From Thermodesulfobacteriales bacterium (lineage in GTDB: Bacteria; Desulfobacterota; Thermodesulfobacteria; Thermodesulfobacteriales; Thermodesulfatatoraceae): DNA of 45,297 nucleotides. Shown here piece by piece: positions 24,320 to 32,149 of this stretch. Under the pieces are notes generated by a model. That model was given only the letters and a program-made list of their open reading frames with translations, was not told the DNA's origin and made no database searches. A program made the position numbers and the translations under genes. Numbering within the stretch: the first letter of the stretch is position 1; each line of letters opens with the position of its first letter. The stretch is from contig JALSPG010000056.1 of assembly GCA_026986115.1 (NCBI GenBank), positions 1-45,297 of the forward strand, read 5' to 3'.

Positions 24320-24760
24320 ATGGAAGCCTGCAAACTCCCAGATTACACCAAAGTACCGCCGCAGGCCTTCGAGATAGTTCGTCAGACGAAGACCATAGCT
24401 CTAGTAGGGGCAAGCCCCAAAGAGGAGAGGCCAAGCCACCAGGTGATGAAATATCTCCTGGAGAAAGGTTTTGAGGTCATTCCAGTCAATCCGGGGCAAA
24501 AAGAAATCCTCGGTAAGAAGTGTTATCCTTCTCTCCGCGATATTCCTGCCGAAATAAAGATCGATACGGTGGTCATTTTTCGGCGGCCGGATATGGTGTT
24601 GCCTATTGTAGAAGAGGCTCTAGCGCGTGGGGTTAAAAATATCTGGCTCCAGGAGGGAATTGTAAACGAGGAGGCTCAAAGGCTTGCCGAGGCCTCTGGA
24701 GCCCGGATAGTAATGGGTTTCTGCTTTAAAAAAGTACATCAGCTACTACCCGAGGATTAA
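24320..24760 (+). CDS. CoA-binding domain protein (YccU-like)
   Basis: A 146-residue single-domain CoA_binding_2 protein (Rossmann fold): ETIALVGASPKEERPSHQV-type start, then LEKGFEVIPVNPGQKEILGK and a RRPDMVLPIVEEALARGVKN segment. Such proteins bind CoA or palmitoyl-CoA in vitro; physiological role unknown. The ATG touches the rdgB stop (TAGATG) with a CTGGAGG site upstream, so it is the last gene of the run. No terminator is visible in the 118 bp that follow. Confidence 0.9.
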   Translation: MEACKLPDYTKVPPQAFEIVRQTKTIALVGASPKEERPSHQVMKYLLEKGFEVIPVNPGQKEILGKKCYPSLRDIPAEIKIDTVVIFRRPDMVLPIVEEALARGVKNIWLQEGIVNEEAQRLAEASGARIVMGFCFKKVHQLLPED

Positions 24761-24878
24761 GAATTTTTTCTGTTCTTTTGCTCTAGAAACTTCTTTTACA
24801 TAAAACGGGGAAAGTCAGCTTGGAAGGGGAGAGATTTTAGTTTTATGGTATAAATAATATAAATAAAAAGAGGGTGAA

Positions 24879-25394
24879 ATGATGAAAAAAAGCTATTTTT
24901 TTCTGGCAGCTCTTTTTCTTCTCCTGGTGGCATTTCCCGGGGTGAGCTTAGCTGGAGACAAGGCTCCTAGGGTAACCAACGAGATGATCTATGAAAAACT
25001 CCTTGAGATGGAAAAGAGACAGGCAGTGTTTGAGGCCCAATTTCGAGAATTCAAAGAGTCAGTTGACAAACGTTTTGAACAAGTTGACAAGCGCTTTGAG
25101 GAGCTTCGGGCGGACATGAACAAGCGCTTTGAGGAGCTTCGGGTGGACACAAACAAGCGCTTTGAGGAGCAACTCTTTTTCATGAAGGTGCTGGCGATTT
25201 TTACTTCGCTTGTGGTGGCGGTGATTGCCTTTGCCTGGTGGGACCGGCGCACCATCATCCGCAAGGCCCGTGAAGAGACGGTGGCCTATCTTGAGAGGGA
25301 AGGAAAGCTTCGTTCTCTGATCGAGGCCCTGCGTGAACTAGCCAAAGGAGACAAACGCCTGGCCGAAATCCTACGCCACTACGGCCTACTTTGA
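24879..25394 (+). CDS. Membrane-anchored coiled-coil protein with 11-residue repeats
   Basis: A 171-residue protein I do not assign to a named function. It has a signal peptide (residues 1-26, ending VSLAG). A coiled coil with the heptad word KRFEQVD follows, and 11-residue units KRFEELRADMN/KRFEELRVDTN occupy about residues 71-92. A transmembrane helix (VLAIFTSLVVAVIAFAWW, about 105-122) comes next, then a charged tail with ARE repeats. Similar small proteins carrying KRFEE-type repeats are common in thermophiles and Aquificae-like genomes. It has its own AGAGGG site; an AT-rich TATAAATAATATAAAT tract precedes it and may hold a -10. Confidence 0.75.
   Translation: MMKKSYFFLAALFLLLVAFPGVSLAGDKAPRVTNEMIYEKLLEMEKRQAVFEAQFREFKESVDKRFEQVDKRFEELRADMNKRFEELRVDTNKRFEEQLFFMKVLAIFTSLVVAVIAFAWWDRRTIIRKAREETVAYLEREGKLRSLIEALRELAKGDKRLAEILRHYGLL
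25089..25174 (+). repeat. 33-bp in-gene tandem repeat
   Basis: Two full 33-bp units (25089-25121 and 25122-25154) and a partial third begin with AAGCGCTTTGAGGAGC. They encode the 11-residue coiled-coil units of the protein at 24879-25394 and differ at only a few bases, so they are recent or under conversion. Confidence 0.8.
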
Positions 25395-25422
25395 AGGGCG
25401 AATGGAGAGTGGCGAATAGGGG
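25395..25422. repeat. Degenerate GCGARTRR-type short repeat, copy 2
   Basis: The sequence contains GGGCGAATGG and GGCGAATAGG words resembling the repeat at 13521-13552, again in a spacer directly after a gene end. Confidence 0.45.
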
Positions 25423-25463
25423 GAAGTGGTGGAGTAAGGATAGCGACATTCTGCTCAATCTTG

Positions 25464-25493
25464 CCCCTCCCTTGCAAGCACTGAAGGGAGGGG
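25464..25493. terminator. Bidirectional hairpin between convergent genes
   Basis: Perfect 10-bp arms (CCCCTCCCTT at 25464-25473, AAGGGAGGGG at 25484-25493), loop 10 bases, in the 116-bp gap between the coiled-coil gene (plus) and the chemoreceptor gene (minus). No strong T-tract follows on either side, so termination may be weak or factor-dependent. Confidence 0.5.
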
Positions 25494-25510
25494 AGGGGCT
25501 TTGGGCAGGA

Positions 25511-27481
25511 TTAATCAAACTTTTCGAGCTCTTTCCGGAGATCTGTAAGGTAGCTAACGACGCGCTTTACTTTGGGAGAGATTTTCTCTTTTAACACCGG
25601 ATATATTTCTTGTGTGGGGACATTGTTTTCGATAAGGTGGATTACCTCCTCGGCGCTGCGATGGAGCTCTTGGTGTTCGGGGTCTAAATGTCTGACAATT
25701 TCTGCGGTTTCCGCATTAGGGGCCTTGAAAGAGGCCAGCCATTTACCAAGGGCACATCGGGAAGGATCTGTGTGGACGTCTGGTCTTTTCTTTTCGAGAA
25801 TGCCAATTAAAAGCCTTTCCCGCCATTGAAAGTGTTGAAGGGTCATGCCAAGCACTTTGATACTTTCTTCGGCCCTTTCTCCTGCGGTTGCCAAGGCGGT
25901 TTCTTCTACTTCAAAAGAGTGATTAACGGTATTTATTTCTTCTACAATGTCAGCCACGGCTTCTTCAGCCAATTTGAGCTCGGCTGAGACCTCTTCGATG
26001 TGGCCTACCTTTTGGGCAAGTTCTTTGATCTGATCGTTTACCTGGATGACACCACTTATTCCTTCTTGGACGCTGCGGTTGATGTCTTCGGTGGTGGCGG
26101 TTTGTTCTTCGGTAGCAGAGGCAATTCCGGTGGCCAGATCTCCGATCTTGGTGATAATTTCGTCTACGGAATGTACAGCCTCCACGGCTTCATCTACGTT
26201 TTGTTGGATAGTACTTACCATGCCGGTAATTTCTTCAGTGGCTTTAGAGGTCTGTTTGGCAAGTTCCTTGACTTCATTGGCTACCACTGCAAAGCCTTTG
26301 CCAGCTTCTCCTGCACGTGCCGCCTCGATGGTGGCATTTAAGGCCAGGAGATTGGTTTGATCTGCAATTTGGTTGATCACCTGGACGATCTGGCCAATCT
26401 TTTGAGAACTTTCTTTAAGCCCGGTAATAACTCGCGTAGCAATTTCGGCCTTTTCTCTGGCTTCTTGAGAAATGTTAGCGGTTTCATTTACATTTTGGGC
26501 GATTTCCTGGGTGGCAGTGCTGAGCTCTTCAATAGCCTGGGAGACGGTCTTCAGGTTTTCTGTGACTTGTTCGGCTGCAGCTGCCACCTCACGGGCAAAG
26601 TGCCCAATATCTTCTACATTTTCATTTACCACCCCTTCAACCTGAGAGAGATTTTGAGAAGCCTTAGTGAGGGCCTCAGTCTGAACTTTTAAAGTCTTCA
26701 AGATCTGGCCTATGCCGCAAAGAAGAGAATTACAGGCCGTGGCAAGCCTTCCAAGCTCGTCTTTAGAAGTCACTTTTACGGCCTTTAAAAATTTGCCATG
26801 GCCCATTTCGACCAAACCATTCATGACTTCCCTGAGCCCACTTTCGATCTGACGGATAATCACAATTCCCATACTTCCTAAAAGGACAAAGGCTATCAGA
26901 AAGACTAAAAGCGTTTCTTTTTCCCCTCGGGCCAGTTCTTTTAGAATCTCTTTGTATGCTTTAGATGAACGCTGTTCCAAAAAGTTTGATAATTCAGCAC
27001 TATATTTTTCAAAATCTTCGAAATAAGGCCCAAGATCTTTTTGAAGGACGGCTTTAAAGGTTGCTAAATTATTTTCCCTAAGGGCTTTTAGGGCTGGTTC
27101 TATTTTAAGGGGCAATTTTTCGAAGAAGGTCTCAAGTTTTGAAAGGTCAATAAATCTGTTTTCGGCCCGGGCTTTTTTCAAAAAGGCATTCCATTCATTT
27201 TCGGTTTCCACAAGGAGACTCTCTATTTCTTGTGCTCCCTCTGAAGGAGGAAGAACGCCGAGGAGAATATTTGAAAAGGCGTCTTTTATCTGTCCCAAAT
27301 TGTCTTCTATTTTGTCAAACTGGTCTGCAATTTCGAAAGTATCTTCGTAGTCTGTTAATGAAAGGCTTATATTTTTGGTTGAGAAATAATTGATCCCAAA
27401 GACAAGCAGGAGAGAAAAGATACCTAATCCCTTTATTACAAAAAGTTTGCTTTTTACAGAGAGCCTTTGCCAAAAATTCAT
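25511..27481 (-). CDS. Methyl-accepting chemotaxis protein with C-terminal CZB zinc domain
   Basis: A 656-residue chemoreceptor. Transmembrane helices at about residues 14-33 and 190-211 flank a helical periplasmic sensor (34-189, acidic four-helix type). A HAMP follows (about 212-265), then the signalling coiled coil (about 290-500), whose tip reads [20 protein letters not shown], ending in [16 protein letters not shown]. The C-terminal 100 residues form a CZB domain: His550, then [10 protein letters not shown] (Cys576) and PEHQELH (His603, His607), likely Zn ligands. CZB domains sense hypochlorite or zinc in known receptors; ligand here unknown. A sigma-28-like promoter precedes it. Confidence 0.94.
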   Translation of the reverse strand: MNFWQRLSVKSKLFVIKGLGIFSLLLVFGINYFSTKNISLSLTDYEDTFEIADQFDKIEDNLGQIKDAFSNILLGVLPPSEGAQEIESLLVETENEWNAFLKKARAENRFIDLSKLETFFEKLPLKIEPALKALRENNLATFKAVLQKDLGPYFEDFEKYSAELSNFLEQRSSKAYKEILKELARGEKETLLVFLIAFVLLGSMGIVIIRQIESGLREVMNGLVEMGHGKFLKAVKVTSKDELGRLATACNSLLCGIGQILKTLKVQTEALTKASQNLSQVEGVVNENVEDIGHFAREVAAAAEQVTENLKTVSQAIEELSTATQEIAQNVNETANISQEAREKAEIATRVITGLKESSQKIGQIVQVINQIADQTNLLALNATIEAARAGEAGKGFAVVANEVKELAKQTSKATEEITGMVSTIQQNVDEAVEAVHSVDEIITKIGDLATGIASATEEQTATTEDINRSVQEGISGVIQVNDQIKELAQKVGHIEEVSAELKLAEEAVADIVEEINTVNHSFEVEETALATAGERAEESIKVLGMTLQHFQWRERLLIGILEKKRPDVHTDPSRCALGKWLASFKAPNAETAEIVRHLDPEHQELHRSAEEVIHLIENNVPTQEIYPVLKEKISPKVKRVVSYLTDLRKELEKFD

Positions 27482-27517
27482 CGTTACCCCCCCTCAAAAG
27501 TTTTTTGCTGCCATTCC

Positions 27518-27545
27518 ATATCGGATCTTTTAATTTTAGTCTTTA
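27518..27545 (-). promoter_or_regulatory. Sigma-28 (FliA) promoter-like site for the chemoreceptor gene
   Basis: On the minus strand TAAAGACT is followed after 12 bases by TCCGATAT. The FliA consensus is TAAAGTTT-N11-GCCGATAA, so 6 of 8 bases match in the -10 box and the spacing is off by one. The position (37 bp upstream of the ATG) fits. The rest of the 27482-27779 spacer shows no gene. Confidence 0.55.
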
Positions 27546-27779
27546 AGAAAAAATTAACTTATTTGAGATCTTGAGAGATTTAATAGGTTTTTAAGATGTA
27601 AGGAGGTTTCGGGCGGTTATGCTTTTTTCTTACTAGACATCAATATTTTTGTTTCAGTTGAATGAAAAACAGACTTAGATAATTTTTTGCTAGGAAGCAA
27701 GGGAACGGATACAGCAAGCCTTGTAGTGAGTTTTAGAGGAAGATAATTCGAGGGCCTAAATCAGATTAGGACAATTTTG

Positions 27780-29342
27780 TTACTCCCTCTGTGAAATTTC
27801 CTCCACTTCAAAAAAGACGATATTTCTTTCTCGCTTGCTGAATTCCACACCGATGAGAAAAATCTTTTTACACCTACCCTCATACTTCTCAAAGTAGCGC
27901 TTCTCCTTGAGCTGCAAAAGCGCTTTGCCCTCGGCCTCAGACTCCACCACTTTGAATTCGAAAAGATAACACCTACCCTCAAAGAGCACCGCCATGTCTA
28001 ACCGCCCTTGGTTTGTGGCGTCCTCCACCCGCACCTCAAGCCCCAGTGCCGCAAAATAGCAGTAAAAGATGCTCGCATAAAAGCCCTCGTAGCCCGAAAG
28101 CTCCGTCTTCCGATACCAATCATGCGGGATGGAGGCAAAGAAGGCGCGAAACACCTCCATCATCTGGCTGACTTTCCCTTCTTTCAACACCCGCGCCATC
28201 CGTATCTTGTTTGCTGTTTTCTTTGAAAGGTCTTCCAGAAAATAATTCAATAGATGGTCTGAAAAAGCCTTTCTCACTTCTACGTTTGGGAAACGCAACA
28301 AATAAACTGCCTCTCCAGGCATGATTTCATATCTTTTCTCAATGGTGAGATAGCCCGTCTGAAATAAAATCGTCTCCGGCTTAATGGATTCTATCTCAAA
28401 GCTTTCTATGAGTTCTTCTCCCACCTCAAGGTGCTCAAGCTCAGGGATAAAAAACTTCCTCTCGGTAAGTAGTTTGATGAGGAAGGTAGGGGTGCCGGTC
28501 TCAAACCAGTAAGGGCGGAATTCCCTACTATCAAGAAAAAGCAAGATGTCAAAGGGATTGTAAACTGGCTCACCAAGCCAGGAGTAGCCGTTATACCAGC
28601 GGCGGACTTCTTCAAGATCAACGCCTTCAAGGCGGTCGGCAAAGGTTTTTTCGAATTCTTCCTGGGTGTAGCCACAAATAGTGGCGTATTCGGGATGGAT
28701 GGTTATGTCTTTCAGGTTATTGAGGCCGGAGAAGATAGAAACCTTAGAAAACTTGGTAACACCAGTTAAGAAGCAGAATTTGAGGTAGGGGTCGGCATCT
28801 TTGAGGACGGAGTAGAAGTTTTTGAGTTCTTCGCGGATTTCGGCGGCAACTTCCGGTTTGTGAATGTTATCGAGGATGGGTTTGTCGTATTCGTCAATGA
28901 GGACCACGACCTTCTGGTTGCATTTTTCTACGAGGATTTCTATTAGTTCTTTAAAACGTCCCTTAATTGAAGGATAAGTCAATTTTACCTGGTAAAATTT
29001 TTCGTGTTCGAGGAATATTTCTTGAAAGGTATTTTGTAGTTCTTCAACACTTCGATGCACCCCCGCCCCAAAGGAAATATAGACTACGGGATATTTCTTC
29101 GACCAGTCCCAGCTTTCCTCTAAATAAAGGCCTTCGAAGAGTTCACGCCTGCCGAGGAAGGCTTGGCGCAAGGTATCAAGAAATAGGCTTTTTCCGAAAC
29201 GCCTGGGGCGGGAAAGGAAATAATACTTACCTTCCTCAATGAGTTTTTTGACGAAAGTGGTTTTATCCACGTAGTAGTAATTTTCAGTACGGATTTCGAC
29301 AAAACTTTGAATGCCGACAGGAAGCTTTCTCCTCTCCTTCAT
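27780..29342 (-). CDS. AAA-ATPase-like protein with C-terminal PD-(D/E)XK nuclease-type domain
   Basis: Matches the AAA-ATPase_like (PF09820) plus PDDEXK_9 (PF08011) family: start RRKLPVGIQSFVEIR, Walker A SRPRRFGKSLFLDTL, Walker B KVVVLIDEYDKPIL, then at the C-terminus GRLDMAVLF and YLFEFKVVE with DXK-type residues (Asp, Glu-Phe-Lys), i.e. a nuclease fold. These proteins are widespread in gut and thermophilic anaerobes, often multicopy, with unproven role. I set the start at the ATG in MKERRKLP (29340-29342); the nine residues before it lack family support, and a TATAAT lies just upstream of this ATG. Confidence 0.85.
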   Translation of the reverse strand: MKERRKLPVGIQSFVEIRTENYYYVDKTTFVKKLIEEGKYYFLSRPRRFGKSLFLDTLRQAFLGRRELFEGLYLEESWDWSKKYPVVYISFGAGVHRSVEELQNTFQEIFLEHEKFYQVKLTYPSIKGRFKELIEILVEKCNQKVVVLIDEYDKPILDNIHKPEVAAEIREELKNFYSVLKDADPYLKFCFLTGVTKFSKVSIFSGLNNLKDITIHPEYATICGYTQEEFEKTFADRLEGVDLEEVRRWYNGYSWLGEPVYNPFDILLFLDSREFRPYWFETGTPTFLIKLLTERKFFIPELEHLEVGEELIESFEIESIKPETILFQTGYLTIEKRYEIMPGEAVYLLRFPNVEVRKAFSDHLLNYFLEDLSKKTANKIRMARVLKEGKVSQMMEVFRAFFASIPHDWYRKTELSGYEGFYASIFYCYFAALGLEVRVEDATNQGRLDMAVLFEGRCYLFEFKVVESEAEGKALLQLKEKRYFEKYEGRCKKIFLIGVEFSKRERNIVFFEVEEISQRE

Positions 29343-29404
29343 AAGGGCATTATACCAGAGAGAAGCCATGTTGGGATTTTATAATTTTTTGGACCTCTGG
29401 ATTT

Positions 29405-29720
29405 TTTCGGTTGGTCTAACGGATCCATTCCTGGATTCTTCGGGCCCTGCGGGTCCTCAGAATGACGAAAAAGAAGCGCTCTCTCAGAATGACCATGGTA
29501 AGCCGTCAGCCTGAGCTTTCCCCCTTTTCCTGTCCTCCTGAACGAAGCGCCTCTCCTTTCCCGTCATCCTGAGCGCAGGCGAAGGATCCAGCAATGGATG
29601 CTTCGGTCGCTTCGCTCCCTCAGCATGACGGTGGAAGGTAGTCACCTGAGCCGAAGCCCTGAGCGGAGCGAAGGGCCAGGCGAAGGATCCATTAATAGAT
29701 TTTTTGCTTCACTCCGTGAG
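29405..29720. repeat. Spacer with several CCTGAGCGAAG-GATC-type palindromic elements
   Basis: The 29343-29814 spacer has no supported gene. It holds at least three variants of the common TCATCCTGAGCG...GAAGGATCC element: a right-half copy at 29422-29467, a full stem-loop at 29561-29631, and a degenerate copy at 29640-29710. Such repeats are well known in diverse bacterial genomes and are spread as RNA-like stem-loops; function unknown. Confidence 0.65.
29561..29631. repeat. Imperfect 71-bp stem-loop, CCTGAGCGAAGGATCC-type
   Basis: The left part reads CCGTCATCCTGAGCGC and GCGAAGGATCCA; the right part reads TGGATGCTTCGGTCGCTTCG and CCCTCAGCATGACGG. The ends are complementary (CCGTCAT/ATGACGG, CTGAG/CTCAG, GGATCCA/TGGATG), with mismatches in the middle. 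Confidence 0.7.
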
Positions 29721-29814
29721 CCGATTGTCTTTCGGATTTGGCTTAAGGATCTGGGGTGAGATGCCGAAGTAGTAGAGAGATTAAAAAGTGCCGTGAGCCG
29801 GCGAGGAGATTTCC

Positions 29815-30189
29815 ATGAAGGTACTGGTGGTCGATGATTCTAAATCCATCAGGCAAATAGAGAGGCGTTATCTTTCCCAAATGGGTTACTCCGTGGTGGA
29901 GGCAGAAAATGGCGAGGAGGCCCTCAAGGTCCTTCAGGAAAATCCAGACATTAAACTGATACTTCTTGACTGGCACATGCCGGTCATGAACGGTTACGAA
30001 TTTCTCAAAAAAGTACGGGCCAATGAGGCATGGAACCACATCAAAGTAATGATGGTTACAACGGAGAACCAGGAAAAGAGTGTAATCGATGCCATCATGG
30101 CCGGTGCTAACGAATACCTCATGAAGCCTTTTGACCAGGAGATGTTAGAGGCGAAGATTCGTTGGCTCCTTGAGGAGGCGTCTCTGTGA
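29815..30189 (+). CDS. cheY: CheY, chemotaxis response regulator
   Basis: A 124-residue single REC domain. The acidic pair DD is at residues 7-8 (VVDDSKSIRQI), the phospho-acceptor Asp lies in LLDWHMPVMNGYEF (about residue 57), Thr/Ser in MMVTTENQEK, and Lys in YLMKPFD. It switches the flagellar motor via FliM. SD GAGGAG precedes the ATG. It begins the operon cheY-cheB-cheR-cheA-dnaJ-like-cheW, and its stop overlaps the cheB GTG (GTGA). No cheZ or cheC is visible, so dephosphorylation must use other proteins. Confidence 0.95.
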   Translation: MKVLVVDDSKSIRQIERRYLSQMGYSVVEAENGEEALKVLQENPDIKLILLDWHMPVMNGYEFLKKVRANEAWNHIKVMMVTTENQEKSVIDAIMAGANEYLMKPFDQEMLEAKIRWLLEEASL

Positions 30190-31262
30190 GAAAGATCAAG
30201 GTTTTGGTAGTAGACGACAGTCCTATCATGCGCAAGCTCATTACTGAGGCCTTGCGCGCAGATCGCGAGATAGAAGTAACTGGTACGGCAAGTAATGGAA
30301 AAGAAGCGGTCGAGAAGGCCCCGCGTCTGCGCCCAGACGTAATCACTCTCGATATTGAAATGCCTATCATGGACGGGCTTACAGCCTTAGAGAAGCTCCG
30401 CAAGGTCTATCCGAAGGCCCGGGTAATTATGTTTTCTTCCCTTACAGAGAAAGGGGCCAAGGAGACCATAAAGGCCCTTTCACTTGGAGCCTTCGATTTT
30501 GTTACCAAACCTTCAAGCCGGTCTCTTTCTGAAAGTATCAAACGTATTCAGGAAGAGCTTGTTCCAAAAATAAAATCTGCCGTTCCAAGGCCATCTGCAC
30601 GACTTGCAAGCCCTCCCAGGGTTTCTCGTCCGCGTCCAATCTCTAAACCGACTTATTCACGCTCTATTCTTTCCGGCAAGCGCGAAGTGGTAGCTATCGG
30701 GGTCTCCACCGGTGGCCCTAAGGCCTTGGCAGAGGTTATTCCGCGTCTTCCGGGAAATTTCCCGGTACCTATACTCATTGTCCAACATATGCCACCTATT
30801 TTTACCGCTCAGCTTGCTCAGAGGCTCGATCAACTTTCTGCCCTCAAAGTTTTGGAAGCTGCCGAAGGAAATCCCCTCACACCAGGCAAAGTTTTTATTG
30901 CTCCTGGAGACAAGCACATGGAAGTGAAGAGCGTAGGTACCAACAAGGTCATACACCTTCACAAAGGCCCGCCAGAGAATAGCTGTCGTCCGGCGGTTGA
31001 TGTCCTTTTTCGTTCGGTGGCCAGAGTATATGGCGGCCGCAGTGTAGGTGTCATCCTTACCGGCATGGGGCATGATGGTCTAGCAGGGGCCAAGCTGATG
31101 AAGGAAAAAGGAGCCCTTATCGTGGCGCAAGATGAAGCCACTTCTGTGGTTTATGGCATGCCTCGTGCAGTGGTGGAGGCTGGTATTGCAGATTATGTGC
31201 TGCCTCTTTCTGAAATTCCAAATTTTCTCCAAAAAATCTTTTTGCAACGGATCGCAGCATGA
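30186..31262 (+). CDS. cheB: CheB, receptor methylesterase/glutamine deamidase
   Basis: A 358-residue two-domain protein. Residues 1-120 are REC (VVDDSPIMRKLITEALRAD, phospho-Asp in ITLDIEMPIMDGL, about residue 57). Residues about 165-355 are the CheB catalytic domain with GVSTGGPKALAEVIPRLP (catalytic Ser), VQHMPPIF (His) and LTGMGHDGLAGAKLM (Asp). It removes methyl groups from receptors, including probably the MCP at 25511. Starts at GTG 30186. The stop overlaps cheR (ATGA at 31259). Confidence 0.96.
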   Translation: MRKIKVLVVDDSPIMRKLITEALRADREIEVTGTASNGKEAVEKAPRLRPDVITLDIEMPIMDGLTALEKLRKVYPKARVIMFSSLTEKGAKETIKALSLGAFDFVTKPSSRSLSESIKRIQEELVPKIKSAVPRPSARLASPPRVSRPRPISKPTYSRSILSGKREVVAIGVSTGGPKALAEVIPRLPGNFPVPILIVQHMPPIFTAQLAQRLDQLSALKVLEAAEGNPLTPGKVFIAPGDKHMEVKSVGTNKVIHLHKGPPENSCRPAVDVLFRSVARVYGGRSVGVILTGMGHDGLAGAKLMKEKGALIVAQDEATSVVYGMPRAVVEAGIADYVLPLSEIPNFLQKIFLQRIAA

Positions 31263-32077
31263 GGCCTGAAGTTTATCGCTTTTTTGCAGATTTGGTGCAA
31301 AAACATAGTGGTATCGTCCTCAAAGAGGAAAAGGCTTACCTTATTGAAAGCCGGTTACGCGAGTTAGCCCGAGCTCTCAATTATCGCGATGTAAATCAAC
31401 TCTACCAGGTGGCCTCAAAGCGTCTTACCCCTCAACTCCGGGACGATATTATCGAGGCTATGACCACCAATGAGACCTATTTTTTCCGGGATCAACATCC
31501 CTTTGAGGCCCTGCGCAAGGAAGTTATCCCGGAACTAAAAAAACTTCGGGCGCGAGAGAAAGAGCTTCGCTTTTGGTCAGCAGCAGCCTCTACCGGCCAG
31601 GAGGCTTACAGCCTTGCCATGCTTATTCACGAGTATTTCCCGGATCTTCTCTCCTGGCGTATCCAGATTCTTGCCACTGACATTTCACGCGAGGCCCTGA
31701 AAAAAGGGGAAAAAGGAGCTTATTCCCAGATTGAAGTCAACCGAGGGCTTCCGGTGACTTTTTTGGTCAAATACTTCAAACAGAACGGTTCCAAATGGGT
31801 GGTTAATGAAAAGCTACGACGAATGATCATTTTTCGTAAATTGAACTTGGTAGATCCTCTTCCTCCTACGCTAGGGAAATTTGATGTGGTTTTCTGCCGC
31901 TATGTGCTCATTTATTTTTCCCAAGAAGTAAAAGCCAAAGTCCTCCAAAATATCGCCAAAGTTATGAAACCAAAAGGGTATCTTTTCCTTGGGGCTACAG
32001 AAAGCCCCCAGGGTATGCCCGCAGGTTTTAAACGTAAAGTGATCGGGCGCACAATTTGTTACCAGTGGGAGGGCTAA
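31259..32077 (+). CDS. cheR: CheR, receptor methyltransferase
   Basis: A 272-residue S-adenosylmethionine-dependent methyltransferase. Motifs: N-terminal helical domain ending in MTTNETYFFRDQHPFEAL, SAM motif FWSAAASTGQEAYSLAM, ILATDISREALKKGEKG, and FCRYVLIYFSQEVKAKV. It methylates glutamates of chemoreceptors, countering CheB. The ATG overlaps the cheB stop. A 72-bp gap separates it from cheA. Confidence 0.96.
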   Translation: MRPEVYRFFADLVQKHSGIVLKEEKAYLIESRLRELARALNYRDVNQLYQVASKRLTPQLRDDIIEAMTTNETYFFRDQHPFEALRKEVIPELKKLRAREKELRFWSAAASTGQEAYSLAMLIHEYFPDLLSWRIQILATDISREALKKGEKGAYSQIEVNRGLPVTFLVKYFKQNGSKWVVNEKLRRMIIFRKLNLVDPLPPTLGKFDVVFCRYVLIYFSQEVKAKVLQNIAKVMKPKGYLFLGATESPQGMPAGFKRKVIGRTICYQWEG

Positions 32078-32149
32078 GGATTAAAGCTTTGCGGGATTTG
32101 TTTCGAATTATCTGGAAAAACGCATAGTTAAAATGCTTGGGAGGGATTT

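Noticed and set aside
25089-25174. Short direct repeats as a CRISPR array
   Set aside because: The repeats are contiguous, in frame, encode the coiled coil and have no spacers.
27687-27700. Hairpin TTGCT-AGGA-AGCAA as terminator
   Set aside because: A weak 5-bp stem with A rather than T after it on the minus strand.
29700-29814. Sigma-28-like GCCGATTG before cheY
   Set aside because: No TAAA box at the needed distance.
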